NCBI GenBank assembly: GCA_965217565.1
Contig: CBDCIS010000003.1
Coordinates: forward strand, 186,001 to 250,000
Reading direction: 5' to 3'
DNA length: 64,000 nucleotides
From: CBDCIS01 sp965217565
GTDB taxonomy: Bacteria; Chloroflexota; Dehalococcoidia; Lucifugimonadales; CATOSD01
Shown here: one piece after another, positions 42,695 through 51,308 of the stretch
Position numbering within the stretch: position 1 is the first letter of the stretch
How the letters are laid out: each line of letters opens with the position of its first letter
Translations under genes and position numbers: made by a program
The notes under the pieces: model-generated
Database searches by the model: none
The model's input: the letters and a program-made list of their open reading frames with translations, nothing else
Told to the model about the DNA's origin: nothing

Positions 42695-43579
42695 ATGAGA
42701 TTTCTGGCTACGTTCTTAGTTTTGGTCGTGATAGTGCTCGCCGTCGTTGGCCCTCAGGTGTTGTTCGTCGTTGACGAGACCAAGGTTGCCATCGTCACGC
42801 GCTTCGGTGAGCCGCGGCAGCAAATTAGGAATCCCGGTCTCAATGTCAAAGCGCCATTCGTGGATACCGTAACGTACTTCGAGAAGCGCCTTCTCAACTT
42901 TGACGCGCCGGCCGAGGCACTGCTGACCAAGGACAAGAAGACCCTGGTTATCGACGTATTCGCCAGAGGAAAGATCGTTGACCCGCTGACCTTCTTCAGG
43001 ACTCTATCCACAGAGGGAAGAGCGCAGGAGCGAGTCATTGGCATCGTCTCGTCCGAGTTGCGTAGAGAGATAGCCAACGACGACCAGTCCGAGATAATCG
43101 AAGCCACCCGTGAAGTAATCATGAATAGGGTGAGGGATGCCGTATCCCCCATCGTAGCGGAGTTCGGCATTGAGATAGTAGACGTAAGAATCAAGCGCGC
43201 CGACTTCCCGGAGGCCATCGCCGACAGCATCTACAACAGAATGAGAGCCGAAAGAGTGAGAATCGCCAATCGCGACCGCGCGGAGGGTGAAGAGGTAAGC
43301 CTTCGAATAAAAGCGGAGGCGGATAGAGAGGCCGTTGAGATTCGCTCCGAGGCGCAAAGAAACGCCCAGATAGTTCGCGGTGAGGCCGAGGCCCAGGCAA
43401 TCTCCATTTTCGCAGACGCCCTGGAAGAGGACCCCGATTTCTACGCCTTCCAGCGCAGCCTCGAAGCGTACAAGAAATTCCTCTCCTCGAACACTACCGT
43501 AGTATTGCCAGCCAATAGTGAACTCTTCCAGTTCCTTCAGTCGCCTCAGGGGCTGAACGGCCAGGAGTCGGGCAACTAG
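42695..43579 (+). CDS. hflC: HflC-like SPFH/band 7 membrane protein
   Basis: 294 aa. An N-terminal membrane helix (residues 2-24), an SPFH domain (DETKVAIVTRFGEPRQQIRNPGLNVK in outline, then LLTKDKKTLVIDVFARG) and a long charged coiled coil with RMRAERVRIANRDRAEGEE, the segment characteristic of HflC. It ends in a short Pro/Gln tail. It partners HflK in the FtsH-regulating complex. ATG 42695 is used. Confidence 0.9.
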   Translation: MRFLATFLVLVVIVLAVVGPQVLFVVDETKVAIVTRFGEPRQQIRNPGLNVKAPFVDTVTYFEKRLLNFDAPAEALLTKDKKTLVIDVFARGKIVDPLTFFRTLSTEGRAQERVIGIVSSELRREIANDDQSEIIEATREVIMNRVRDAVSPIVAEFGIEIVDVRIKRADFPEAIADSIYNRMRAERVRIANRDRAEGEEVSLRIKAEADREAVEIRSEAQRNAQIVRGEAEAQAISIFADALEEDPDFYAFQRSLEAYKKFLSSNTTVVLPANSELFQFLQSPQGLNGQESGN

Positions 43580-43754
43580 AGCGGCCCCCTCTGTCGGTTC
43601 TGGTTCACTTTCCTCGTGGGTAGGCGAGGGCCGTCTCAGCAGCATATCCCCATATGTCCCTGATAAAGCTATCCTGCCATACCATTATCGTCACCACAAT
43701 AGCCGCATAGCCGCACGCCGGCACTCTCATGCACCTTCAAAGGAAAAAAACGAC

Positions 43755-44261
43755 ATCCATACAGTAGAGGTTCAAGTCTTCGAGGAGTTCGAGGAGTTCG
43801 TCTCCAAACACGCGCTGGCAACAATTGCGGAGCGCACGCTCGCATCCGAGGTGGTAGGAGCATCGGAGGCGGTGAGCATCGTAATCGCCGATGATGCCAC
43901 CGTTAGGGACCTCAACAGCAGGTACAGGGGCCTCGACGAGAATACCGATGTTCTCTCCTTCGCTTTTGGTCACCAAGGGGAATACTATGGAGAAGCCGGC
44001 CCGGTGTATGAGTTGTCTGATGATGCGGGCTTTGTCACACCTCCAGGAGCAGTCTCCGGGCTGGGCGAGGTCATAGTCTCGTATCCTCAGATGGCGCGCC
44101 AGGCGCAGGAATCGGGCCATTCGCTCGAACGAGAGATGGCCCACCTCGTGGCGCACGGAGTACTGCACCTGCTAGGCTACGATCATATGGAAGCCGAAGA
44201 CGAGGCTATCATGAAGGCCAAAGAGTCCAACGTGTTGGCCCAGGTCCTCAGAGATGAGTGA
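43755..44261 (+). CDS. ybeY: YbeY endoribonuclease/rRNA maturation factor; no canonical start codon
   Basis: The zinc site HGVLHLLGYDH is intact near the C-terminus, and TDVLSFAF is the other family signature. YbeY trims 16S rRNA 3' ends and takes part in ribosome quality control. The first ATG/GTG in frame (GTG 43851, 136 aa) would cut off the N-terminal beta-alpha unit that is clearly encoded upstream (VEVQVFEEFEEFVSKHALA). That upstream part has no ATG, GTG or TTG in frame. AUC at 43755, 10 nt after AAAGGA, gives 168 aa. A one-base error in the A7 run at 43744-43750, which would join ATG 43729, is the alternative. It overlaps dnaX by 8 bp. Confidence 0.8.
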   Translation: MHTVEVQVFEEFEEFVSKHALATIAERTLASEVVGASEAVSIVIADDATVRDLNSRYRGLDENTDVLSFAFGHQGEYYGEAGPVYELSDDAGFVTPPGAVSGLGEVIVSYPQMARQAQESGHSLEREMAHLVAHGVLHLLGYDHMEAEDEAIMKAKESNVLAQVLRDE

Positions 44262-45897
44262 AGTCTTCTACCGAAAGTGGCGTCCCAAGACGCTGGACCA
44301 GTTGGTGGGCCAGGAAGTGGTCTCGCAGACGCTGCGAAGGGCTGTCTCCCTCGGGCGGGTTGCCCACGCCTACCTATTCTGCGGCCCGCGGGGCACGGGC
44401 AAGACCAGCACGGCTCGCATACTGGCAAAGGCGGCCAACTGTCTCTCACCCGTCGATGGCGAGCCGGACAACGACTGCGAGCTCTGCGTCTCCGTCAACG
44501 AGAGTCGCTCACTAGACCTGATAGAGATCGACGCCGCCAGCAACCGCGGTATCGACGACATACGAAACCTGAGCGAGAAGATACATTTCACCCCCAACGA
44601 GGCTCGCTTCAAGGTCTATATCATCGACGAAGTGCATATGCTGACCGAACCCGCCTTCAACGCACTGTTGAAGACACTCGAAGAGCCGCCCGACCACGCC
44701 ATCTTCATCCTCGCCACCACTGAGGCGCAAAAGGTACCCCTCACCATCATATCGAGATGCCAGCGATTCGACTTCCGCCGAATCCCGCTCGATTCCATGG
44801 TCGACAAGCTTGGTGAACTGTGTCGCGAAGAGGCCATAGAGACCGAGGATGAGGCCCTGAGACTGATTGCCAGGGCTTCCGGAGGCAGCCTCAGAGACGC
44901 CGAGAACCTGCTGGAGCAGGCCGTCGTGTCCTACGGCTCGCCCTTAACCGAGGAGCACGCGCGGGACCTCCTGGAGATGGGCGGAGACGAAGTTGCCCTC
45001 GAACTAGTGGAGCACATCGTCAACAGGCGCGTCAAGGACGGCCTGGCCATCATCAACCAGGTCGTGGGACAGGGGAACGACATAAGGCAACTGCACCGCG
45101 CGGTCATGGAATACCTCAGGGGTGTGCTTCTCCTAAACACCATCACCGGGCCGTCACTGGGGTTCTCAGAAGAGACCACCAGCCGCTTGAAGTCGCTGTC
45201 TGAGGAGGCTTCCATCGAGCGACTCGTGCACGCCTTGAAGAGCTTCGCTAAGGCTGACCTGCGCCGGGATAGCTCCTCGCCGCTGCCCCTCGAGCTCGCG
45301 CTCGTTGAGTCCTGCGCCGATCCGCCCGTCCCGATCGCCCCTGTGTCGCAGCCAGCGCCAAGCGCCAGGGAGAGCTCAGCGCCGCCCTACGAGAGCTCAC
45401 CACAACGACCCTATTCCCCCCGGGCGCAGGCCCCGGCCCACCAGGCCCGGCCGGCCGCGTTCGGTGGCGCTCCCAATTCGCCGCCCGAGTACGAACGGCA
45501 ACCGCCGGCTGAGCTTCCAACGGAGCCTGCCGCTCGACTGGAGAGCCAGTGGCGGGAGATCCCGAGAGTGCTGCGTCACGTCGGTAAGAAGTTCAAATTG
45601 GGCGCCCTCCTGAATGCCTGCAAAGAGCGAGAGATTGCCGATGGAGTCATTGTGCTGAAGTTTTCACACCGCTCCCACATGGAGCGGATGCAAGAGGAAT
45701 TGGAGAACCCTGAGAGTCGCAAGGGATTCATGGATACCCTGTCCAGGGCAATGGACGACACCTACGAGGTGGAGCTATCGGTGGTGAACGGCGGAAACGG
45801 CGCCCTCAACCAGAGTGCCTCCCAGAAGAGCCACCTTGTCAGAGCCGCCCAGCAAATGGGCGCCAGGGTCATAGATGAAAGGGAGGAAGAGACGTAA
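44254..45897 (+). CDS. dnaX: DNA polymerase III subunits gamma/tau
   Basis: 547 aa. The AAA+ clamp-loader ATPase has Walker A GPRGTGKTST (residues 44-53), a zinc module with Cys63, Cys75 and Cys78, Walker B VYIIDEVHML and sensor-1 ILATTE. It continues through the gamma collar domain (to about residue 365), then a Pro/Ala/Ser-rich linker and a tau-like C-terminal domain (about 430-540). It loads the beta clamp and couples polymerase to helicase. ATG 44254 overlaps ybeY, and the stop overlaps the ybaB ATG (TAATG). Confidence 0.94.
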   Translation: MSEVFYRKWRPKTLDQLVGQEVVSQTLRRAVSLGRVAHAYLFCGPRGTGKTSTARILAKAANCLSPVDGEPDNDCELCVSVNESRSLDLIEIDAASNRGIDDIRNLSEKIHFTPNEARFKVYIIDEVHMLTEPAFNALLKTLEEPPDHAIFILATTEAQKVPLTIISRCQRFDFRRIPLDSMVDKLGELCREEAIETEDEALRLIARASGGSLRDAENLLEQAVVSYGSPLTEEHARDLLEMGGDEVALELVEHIVNRRVKDGLAIINQVVGQGNDIRQLHRAVMEYLRGVLLLNTITGPSLGFSEETTSRLKSLSEEASIERLVHALKSFAKADLRRDSSSPLPLELALVESCADPPVPIAPVSQPAPSARESSAPPYESSPQRPYSPRAQAPAHQARPAAFGGAPNSPPEYERQPPAELPTEPAARLESQWREIPRVLRHVGKKFKLGALLNACKEREIADGVIVLKFSHRSHMERMQEELENPESRKGFMDTLSRAMDDTYEVELSVVNGGNGALNQSASQKSHLVRAAQQMGARVIDEREEET

Positions 45898-46205
45898 TGA
45901 TGAATAGAAAGATGATGAAGCAGGCGCAGCAGTTACAACAGCGAATGTTGAAGCTTCAAGAGGAACTCGAAAGCGCGACAGTGGAAGCAAGCTCAGGCGG
46001 CGGCATGGTGAGCGTGGTGGTCAGCGGCAAGATGAACGTCGAGTCCGTCACCATCGACCCGGAGGTCGTATCCCCCGATGACGTGGAGATGCTTCAGGAC
46101 CTCGTGCTCGCCGCGGTCAACGAAGGGCTGAACAAGGCCCAGGAAATGGCCTCCAGCAAAATGGGGGCCATCACCGGCGGAATGAACATTCCCGGGCTGA
46201 CGTAG
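45897..46205 (+). CDS. ybaB: YbaB/EbfC family nucleoid-associated protein
   Basis: 102 aa with the family layout: N-terminal amphipathic helix (MKQAQQLQQRMLKLQEEL), VEASSGGGMVSVVVSGKMNVESVTIDPE in outline, a loop with DDVEMLQDLVLAAVNEGL and a flexible Met/Gly-rich end (GAITGGMNIPGL). It binds DNA as a dimer. It overlaps dnaX by one base. In most bacteria recR follows directly; here a methyltransferase fusion gene intervenes. Confidence 0.93.
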   Translation: MMNRKMMKQAQQLQQRMLKLQEELESATVEASSGGGMVSVVVSGKMNVESVTIDPEVVSPDDVEMLQDLVLAAVNEGLNKAQEMASSKMGAITGGMNIPGLT

Positions 46206-46261
46206 CGTCGGCCTGACATAGACCTGATGGCGCACGACCAGGGAATCGTTATGGAAACGCC

Positions 46262-47878
46262 ATGACAAGCCAGGACTGGAAGAACAACCTATACTTCGGG
46301 GATAACCTCGACATTTTGCGCGAACACGTCGCCGATGAGAGTGTTGACCTCATCTATCTCGACCCGCCCTTCAACTCCAACGCAACCTACAACGTGCTCT
46401 TCCGGGAGACGAGCGGCGAGGACTCGGCGGCGCAGATTACCGCGTTCGACGACACCTGGCACTGGGGGCTGGAGTCCGAACTCGCCTATCGCGAGGTTGT
46501 AACCGGCGGCCCCAGCGCATTGGCGGACCTGCTCCAGGCTATGCGCTCGTTCCTGGGCCAGAACGACATGATGGCCTACCTGACCATGATGGCGCAGCGG
46601 ATGATAGAGTTGCATCGCGTCCTCAAGCAGACCGGCAGCATCTACCTGCACTGCGACCCCACCGCTAGCCACTACCTGAAACTCTTGCTGGACGCTGTGT
46701 TTGGAAACACCAATTTCCGCAATGAAATCACCTGGAAGCGTTTCAACTTCCGCGCCGACGCAAGGCGTTTCGGGCGCATCTCAGACCGTATCTTGTTCTA
46801 CACCAAATCAGACGAGTTTACGTGGAGCACGCTAAGGACACCGTTTAGAGAAAGCTACGTTGAGAGTCACTTCAGAAACGTCGATGAAGACGGTCGACGC
46901 TACACACTTGACAACCTCAATCCTCCTGCAGGGCGCGGACCCGTCTATGAATTCCACGGGTTTACCAGGCCATGGCGATACACTCAGGCAAACATGTTGC
47001 AACTGGAAGAAGAAGGCCGCATATTGTTTACGCCGGGAATGGTACCAAGGTTGAAACGATACTTGGATGACCTCTCTGGCGAGGCCGTGAACGACTTTTG
47101 GAGCGACATATCGCCCATCAATTCGCAGGCCCATGAGCGGCTGGGCTACCCCACGCAGAAGCCCGAAGCCCTGCTCAACCGCCTCATCGCCGCAAGCAGC
47201 AATGAGGGCGACGTCGTGCTCGACCCCTTCTGCGGCTGCGGCACCGCCATCGCGGTCGCCGAGCGGCTCAAGCGCAGGTGGATTGGCATCGACATAACCC
47301 ACCTAGCCGTAGGGCTGATTCGCCACAGGCTGCACGACTCCTTTGGCACAGACCTGCGCCCTTACGACGTGATTGGCGACCCAAAGGACCTAGCAAGCGC
47401 GGCCGCGCTTGCACAGCAGGACCGCTACCAGTTCGAGTGGTGGGCCCTGGGTCTGGTTGACGCCAGGCCCGCGCAGGACAAGCGCAGGGGCGCGGACTCG
47501 GGCATAGACGGCTACATCAACTTCTTCGACGATAACAGCGGGCGCGCAAAGCGCGTCATCGTGCAGGTCAAGAGCGGCAACGTAAACGTCTCCCAGGTGA
47601 GAGACCTCAACGGCGTCCTCGAGCGCGAGCAGGCGGCGATTGGGCTGTTCGTCACACTCTGGCCGCCCACCGGCCCGATGCTCAGGGAGGCACTGGCGGC
47701 CGGTTTCTACGTGCCTGAGAGCTTTCCCAACCATAGCTTCCCGCGCTTGCAGATACTCACGGTTGAGGAGATGCTATCGGGAAGCGAGGCGCAGTACCCA
47801 CGCTTCGCGCCCGACGCCACGTTCAGACGCGCGCCGCGCCAACAGAGCGGCGACGGTGAACAGATGAAGATGGTCTAG
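46262..47878 (+). CDS. DNA methyltransferase fused to a PD-(D/E)xK (Mrr-like) nuclease domain
   Basis: 538 aa. Methylase motif IV is DLIYLDPPFNSN at residues 31-42, and the AdoMet motif I, VVLDPFCGCGTAIAVAERL, comes at about 320. This is the permuted (beta-class) order of Mod-like and other N4-C/N6-A methylases. The C-terminal 130 residues carry GIDGYINF ... RVIVQVKSG, a D...QxK-type nuclease core like Mrr, followed by VRDLNGVLEREQAAIGLFVT. The protein thus combines modification and cleavage modules without separate R or S genes. ATG 46262 is used. It lies between ybaB and recR, within a normally contiguous replication/repair block; recR starts 15 nt downstream. Confidence 0.83.
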   Translation: MTSQDWKNNLYFGDNLDILREHVADESVDLIYLDPPFNSNATYNVLFRETSGEDSAAQITAFDDTWHWGLESELAYREVVTGGPSALADLLQAMRSFLGQNDMMAYLTMMAQRMIELHRVLKQTGSIYLHCDPTASHYLKLLLDAVFGNTNFRNEITWKRFNFRADARRFGRISDRILFYTKSDEFTWSTLRTPFRESYVESHFRNVDEDGRRYTLDNLNPPAGRGPVYEFHGFTRPWRYTQANMLQLEEEGRILFTPGMVPRLKRYLDDLSGEAVNDFWSDISPINSQAHERLGYPTQKPEALLNRLIAASSNEGDVVLDPFCGCGTAIAVAERLKRRWIGIDITHLAVGLIRHRLHDSFGTDLRPYDVIGDPKDLASAAALAQQDRYQFEWWALGLVDARPAQDKRRGADSGIDGYINFFDDNSGRAKRVIVQVKSGNVNVSQVRDLNGVLEREQAAIGLFVTLWPPTGPMLREALAAGFYVPESFPNHSFPRLQILTVEEMLSGSEAQYPRFAPDATFRRAPRQQSGDGEQMKMV

Positions 47879-47893
47879 CTATGGAGTTGTCCC

Positions 47894-48505
47894 ATGACCA
47901 CTGACGGCGTGCCCGCGGCGGCGCCTGTGGCCAGGCTGGTCGAGGAGTTTCACAAGCTCCCCGGTATCGGCCCAAAGATGGCGCATCGCCTAACGTACTA
48001 CCTGATACGAATGCCGGAGGACGAAGCCCGCTCACTGGCCGAGTCGATACTCGCGGTGAAAGAGCGCATCGTGCTCTGCTCCGAGTGTTACAACATTACC
48101 GAATCGGACCCATGCGCCATCTGCGGCAACCCGAACCGAGACCGGACTCGCATCTGCGTCGTTGAGGAAGCCCTGGACGTGGTCGCCCTGGAACGCACGC
48201 ATTCGTACAGGGGACTGTATCACGTTCTGCACGGCGTCATATCTCCAATGAACGGCATTGGCCCAGACGACCTGCGGATTCAGCCGCTCCTGGGCAGGCT
48301 CAATAGAGAGGCAGTTCAAGAGGTTATACTGGCAACAAATCCCAACCTGGAGGGCGAGGCCACCTCGATGTACATTCAGCGACTCATCTCGCCGCTCGTG
48401 CCAAAGGTGACGCGCCCGGCGCGCGGCCTGCCGGTGGGCGGCGACCTCGAGTACGCGGACGAGGTGACGCTGGGCCGCGCCATCGAGGGACGCCAGGAGT
48501 TTTGA
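47894..48505 (+). CDS. recR: Recombination protein RecR
   Basis: 203 aa. Helix-hairpin-helix at the N-terminus (HKLPGIGPKMAHRL), a zinc finger with Cys62, Cys65, Cys74 and Cys77, a Toprim domain (CVVEEALDVVALERT) and a Walker-B-like C-terminal segment (TRPARGLPVGGDLEYAD). RecR with RecO loads RecA at gaps. ATG 47894 is used. recO follows and its longest frame overlaps the recR stop. Confidence 0.95.
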   Translation: MTTDGVPAAAPVARLVEEFHKLPGIGPKMAHRLTYYLIRMPEDEARSLAESILAVKERIVLCSECYNITESDPCAICGNPNRDRTRICVVEEALDVVALERTHSYRGLYHVLHGVISPMNGIGPDDLRIQPLLGRLNREAVQEVILATNPNLEGEATSMYIQRLISPLVPKVTRPARGLPVGGDLEYADEVTLGRAIEGRQEF

Positions 48506-48564
48506 CCGCTAGAACAGGGGGCAGGCAGCCCGCGCGTGGACGGGTTGCCGCCCAGTTGACAGGT

Positions 48565-49347
48565 ATGAGCAGGTTCAGAACCTACAAAACCGAGGCCGTC
48601 GTTCTGAGGCAGACGCCGCTTGGAGAGGCGGACCGCATTCTCACGCTTTTCACGCCGGACAAGGGGAAGCTGCGCGCGGTGGCAAAGGGAGTGCGCCGGC
48701 CCAAGAGCAGGTTCGGCGGCCACGTCGAACTGCTGAACCACGTCTCGGTGTCCCTGGCGGAGGGAAGAAACCTGGACGTGCTGACCGACGTCGAGGCTGT
48801 ACAGAGCTTCAGAGGCCTTCGCGACGACCTACAGGGGCTGTCTCGCGCGATGTACGTGGCAGAGTTGGTGGACCGCTTCTCTATCGAGCGCTCGCCCAAC
48901 CCCGCGGTGTACCGGATGCTCGTCGATGCGCTCGCGCGGCTTGAGGAGACAGAGGGGAGGGAGTTGCTGCTGCGCCACTTCGAGATGAACCTGCTGGAAC
49001 GCTCCGGCTACAAGCCCGAACTGCTGGTGTGTGTGGATTGCCGCTCCACGCTGGAACCGGCGGACCACTACTTCAGCAGCGCAAATGGCGGCGCGCTGTG
49101 CCCCGCCTGCCGCGTCCGCGCCGACGGGTCGGTGATTCCCATTTCGCTCAACGGCATGAAGGTGCTGCGCCTTCTCCAGAGAGACGCGAACTTTGCCGCC
49201 GCCGCGGGGTTGAACATACCGCCCACACTGCTGGCGGAGTTGGAGCGTCTGCTGCGTTCCTACATTCGCTACCTTGTAGAGCGTGAACTGAAGAGCGCGG
49301 AGTTCGTGAGCCTCGTGTCCTCCACCACCACGCTGAGGGCTCCTTAG
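48565..49347 (+). CDS. recO: DNA repair protein RecO
   Basis: 260 aa. N-terminal OB fold (SRFRTYKTEAVVLRQTPLGEADRILTLFT in outline, then KGKLRAVAKGVRRPKSRFGGHVEL), a helical middle domain and a zinc site CVDCRS ... CPACR (about residues 147-175). It anneals and hands over SSB-coated DNA with RecR. ATG 48565 is preferred because the OB fold begins there; TTG 48502 overlapping the recR stop is a possible longer start. It converges on the ABC transporter operon. Confidence 0.9.
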   Translation: MSRFRTYKTEAVVLRQTPLGEADRILTLFTPDKGKLRAVAKGVRRPKSRFGGHVELLNHVSVSLAEGRNLDVLTDVEAVQSFRGLRDDLQGLSRAMYVAELVDRFSIERSPNPAVYRMLVDALARLEETEGRELLLRHFEMNLLERSGYKPELLVCVDCRSTLEPADHYFSSANGGALCPACRVRADGSVIPISLNGMKVLRLLQRDANFAAAAGLNIPPTLLAELERLLRSYIRYLVERELKSAEFVSLVSSTTTLRAP

Positions 49348-49446
49348 AAGGCGTTTCGTAAACGCCTTGCAACGGTTTTGGTGTGGGTGTATGGCTCGGC
49401 GTTGCGACCTTTGGGTATAGGCGCGCCGCCCAACTGCCTTTGCGGC

Positions 49447-50361
49447 CTAGTCGCGAGAACCACGGAGGCGAGGGTTCAGGATGTCCCTCAGCCCATCGCC
49501 GGCCAGGTTGAAGGCCAGGACTGTCAGAGTAATCGCCGCTCCCGGCCAGAACATGAGCCAGGGGTTCCTGGACATGAAGTTCCGCGCTTCACCCATAATG
49601 TTCCCCCATGTCGGCGTGTCTGGGTTGACGCCTACGCCGAGGAAGCTGAGGCCGGACTCTATCAGAATCGCCAACGCCGTAATAAAGCTGGCCATCACGA
49701 TGACAGGAGCAATCATATTGGGACGTATATGGCGAAACAGAATGCGTGGCGCTCCAGCGCCTATGGCCCGGGCCGCATCGACAAAGGGTTGATTGCTCAG
49801 GCTCAATACGGATGAGCGCGCTACCCGAATGGTGCCGGGCGCTAGAACAATACTGAGCGTCAAAATGATGTTGAATACCGTCGCGCCCAGAAGCGTCATG
49901 ATTGCGATAGCCAGAAGAAAGGCAGGCATCGCCATTATGCCATCCACTATCCGCATGACTATCTTGTCGGCAAGAGGATAGTAACCGGTAAAGAGTCCGA
50001 CTACCACTCCGATTACAGTTGTCAGGAAGGCCACCCCGAAGCCCACCACCAACGCTACTCGCCCTCCGGAGAGTGTGCGGGAGTACAGGTCTCGCCCAAA
50101 ACCGTCGGTCCCGAACCAGTGCTCCAGGGAAGGGCCTTGCAGCCGGTCTGGAACGTTGGGAGCCTTGGGGTTATGGGTAGAGAGCACGGGCGAGAGAAGC
50201 GCCGTCAAAACCATGAACGACAGCAGGGCTACGGCCATCGCCATAGCCGGATTCCGGGCTGTCAGTCTCGCGCCTCTCCTCAGCAATCCCGCCAGTCTGG
50301 CCGGTGTGCCATCACTCGGTATGGACTGCGGTGTCCTTTGTGCCCGTTCAGAGCTTCTCAT
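49447..50361 (-). CDS. Peptide/nickel-type ABC transporter permease (DppC-like)
   Basis: A 304-aa membrane protein with five or six transmembrane helices, the N-terminal OppC-type helix (MAMAVALLSFMVLTALLSPV), the signature HWFGTDGFGRDLYSRT and the coupling EAA loop ARAIGAGAPRILFRHIRPN. It pairs with the DppB-like permease, whose stop overlaps this start by 4 bp. It imports oligopeptides or similar solutes with the binding protein at 51309-53111. The two ATPase genes expected (DppD/F) are absent from the window. Confidence 0.88.
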   Translation of the reverse strand: MRSSERAQRTPQSIPSDGTPARLAGLLRRGARLTARNPAMAMAVALLSFMVLTALLSPVLSTHNPKAPNVPDRLQGPSLEHWFGTDGFGRDLYSRTLSGGRVALVVGFGVAFLTTVIGVVVGLFTGYYPLADKIVMRIVDGIMAMPAFLLAIAIMTLLGATVFNIILTLSIVLAPGTIRVARSSVLSLSNQPFVDAARAIGAGAPRILFRHIRPNMIAPVIVMASFITALAILIESGLSFLGVGVNPDTPTWGNIMGEARNFMSRNPWLMFWPGAAITLTVLAFNLAGDGLRDILNPRLRGSRD

Positions 50362-51302
50362 GAGTAGCGAATTCTGGGGTCGAAGTATCCATAGGTCAGG
50401 TCAATAGCTATATTCACAAAGACGTATATCAGAGTGGCGAGAATCAGCAACGCTTGGACGACGGGATAGTCTCGCACCAGTATGGATTGGGCGATGAGAG
50501 CTCCAAGCCCTGGAATTGCGAAGAAGGTCTCCGTGATTATCGCGCCGTTGAGCAGCCCCGCAACCCCCAACCCGATGACGGTAAGAATCGGGAGAGAGGC
50601 GTTCTTGAGGGCGTGCCGCGCCACGACTATCTGCTCGGCCAGCCCCTTGGCCCGCGCTGTGCGGATGTAGTCTTCGCGCAGCACTTCCAGCATCGTTGCC
50701 CTCGTCATGCGGGCAATAAGCGCCACCAGGCTAATGCCAAGCGTCGCGCACGGCAGCACCAGGTGACGGAGGTATGGCCCCAGTCCATTGTCAAAATCCG
50801 TGTACCCCAACACCGGCAGAATGCCGAGGTTGAGGCTGAAAAGCCATATCGCCAGGAACGCCAGCCAGAATACGGGCATTGCGAAGCCAACCGAGGCAAA
50901 CAGGATCACGGCCCGATCGATCCAGGAGTTGGCTTTCCACGCGGCCAGAACACCCAAAGGCACACCCAGCAGTACGGCGAACACCTCGCTTATGACCGCA
51001 ACGACAATTGTCGGGGCCATGCGCTGCCCGATAATCTCAGACACCGGGACGCGCTTGCCCACCGACTCGCCAAGGTCGCCGCGCAACAGCTTGCCGACCC
51101 ACGTGAAGAACTGCACGGGGACCGGCTTATCGAGATCCAGCGACACGCGAATCGCCCGAATCTGCTCAGGCGTCGCCTGATCCCCGGCTATCAACTGGGC
51201 CGGATCGCCGGGGGCGAGGCGCAGCAGGGCGAACACGAAGACGACGACGAGAATCAGTACCGGTATCGCCGACAGCAGCCTCGTCGCGATGTATCGCTGC
51301 AT
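50358..51302 (-). CDS. Peptide/nickel-type ABC transporter permease (DppB-like)
   Basis: A 314-aa inner-membrane protein with six helices. It opens MQRYIATRLLSAIPVLILVV as is typical for DppB/OppB, followed by FTWVGKLLRGDLGESV, and carries the EAA-type loop YIRTARAKGLAEQIVVARHALKNA in outline. It forms the heteromeric channel with the DppC-like protein. It starts 6 nt after the binding protein stop, in one operon. Confidence 0.9.
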   Translation of the reverse strand: MQRYIATRLLSAIPVLILVVVFVFALLRLAPGDPAQLIAGDQATPEQIRAIRVSLDLDKPVPVQFFTWVGKLLRGDLGESVGKRVPVSEIIGQRMAPTIVVAVISEVFAVLLGVPLGVLAAWKANSWIDRAVILFASVGFAMPVFWLAFLAIWLFSLNLGILPVLGYTDFDNGLGPYLRHLVLPCATLGISLVALIARMTRATMLEVLREDYIRTARAKGLAEQIVVARHALKNASLPILTVIGLGVAGLLNGAIITETFFAIPGLGALIAQSILVRDYPVVQALLILATLIYVFVNIAIDLTYGYFDPRIRYS

Positions 51303-51308
51303 GGGGTC

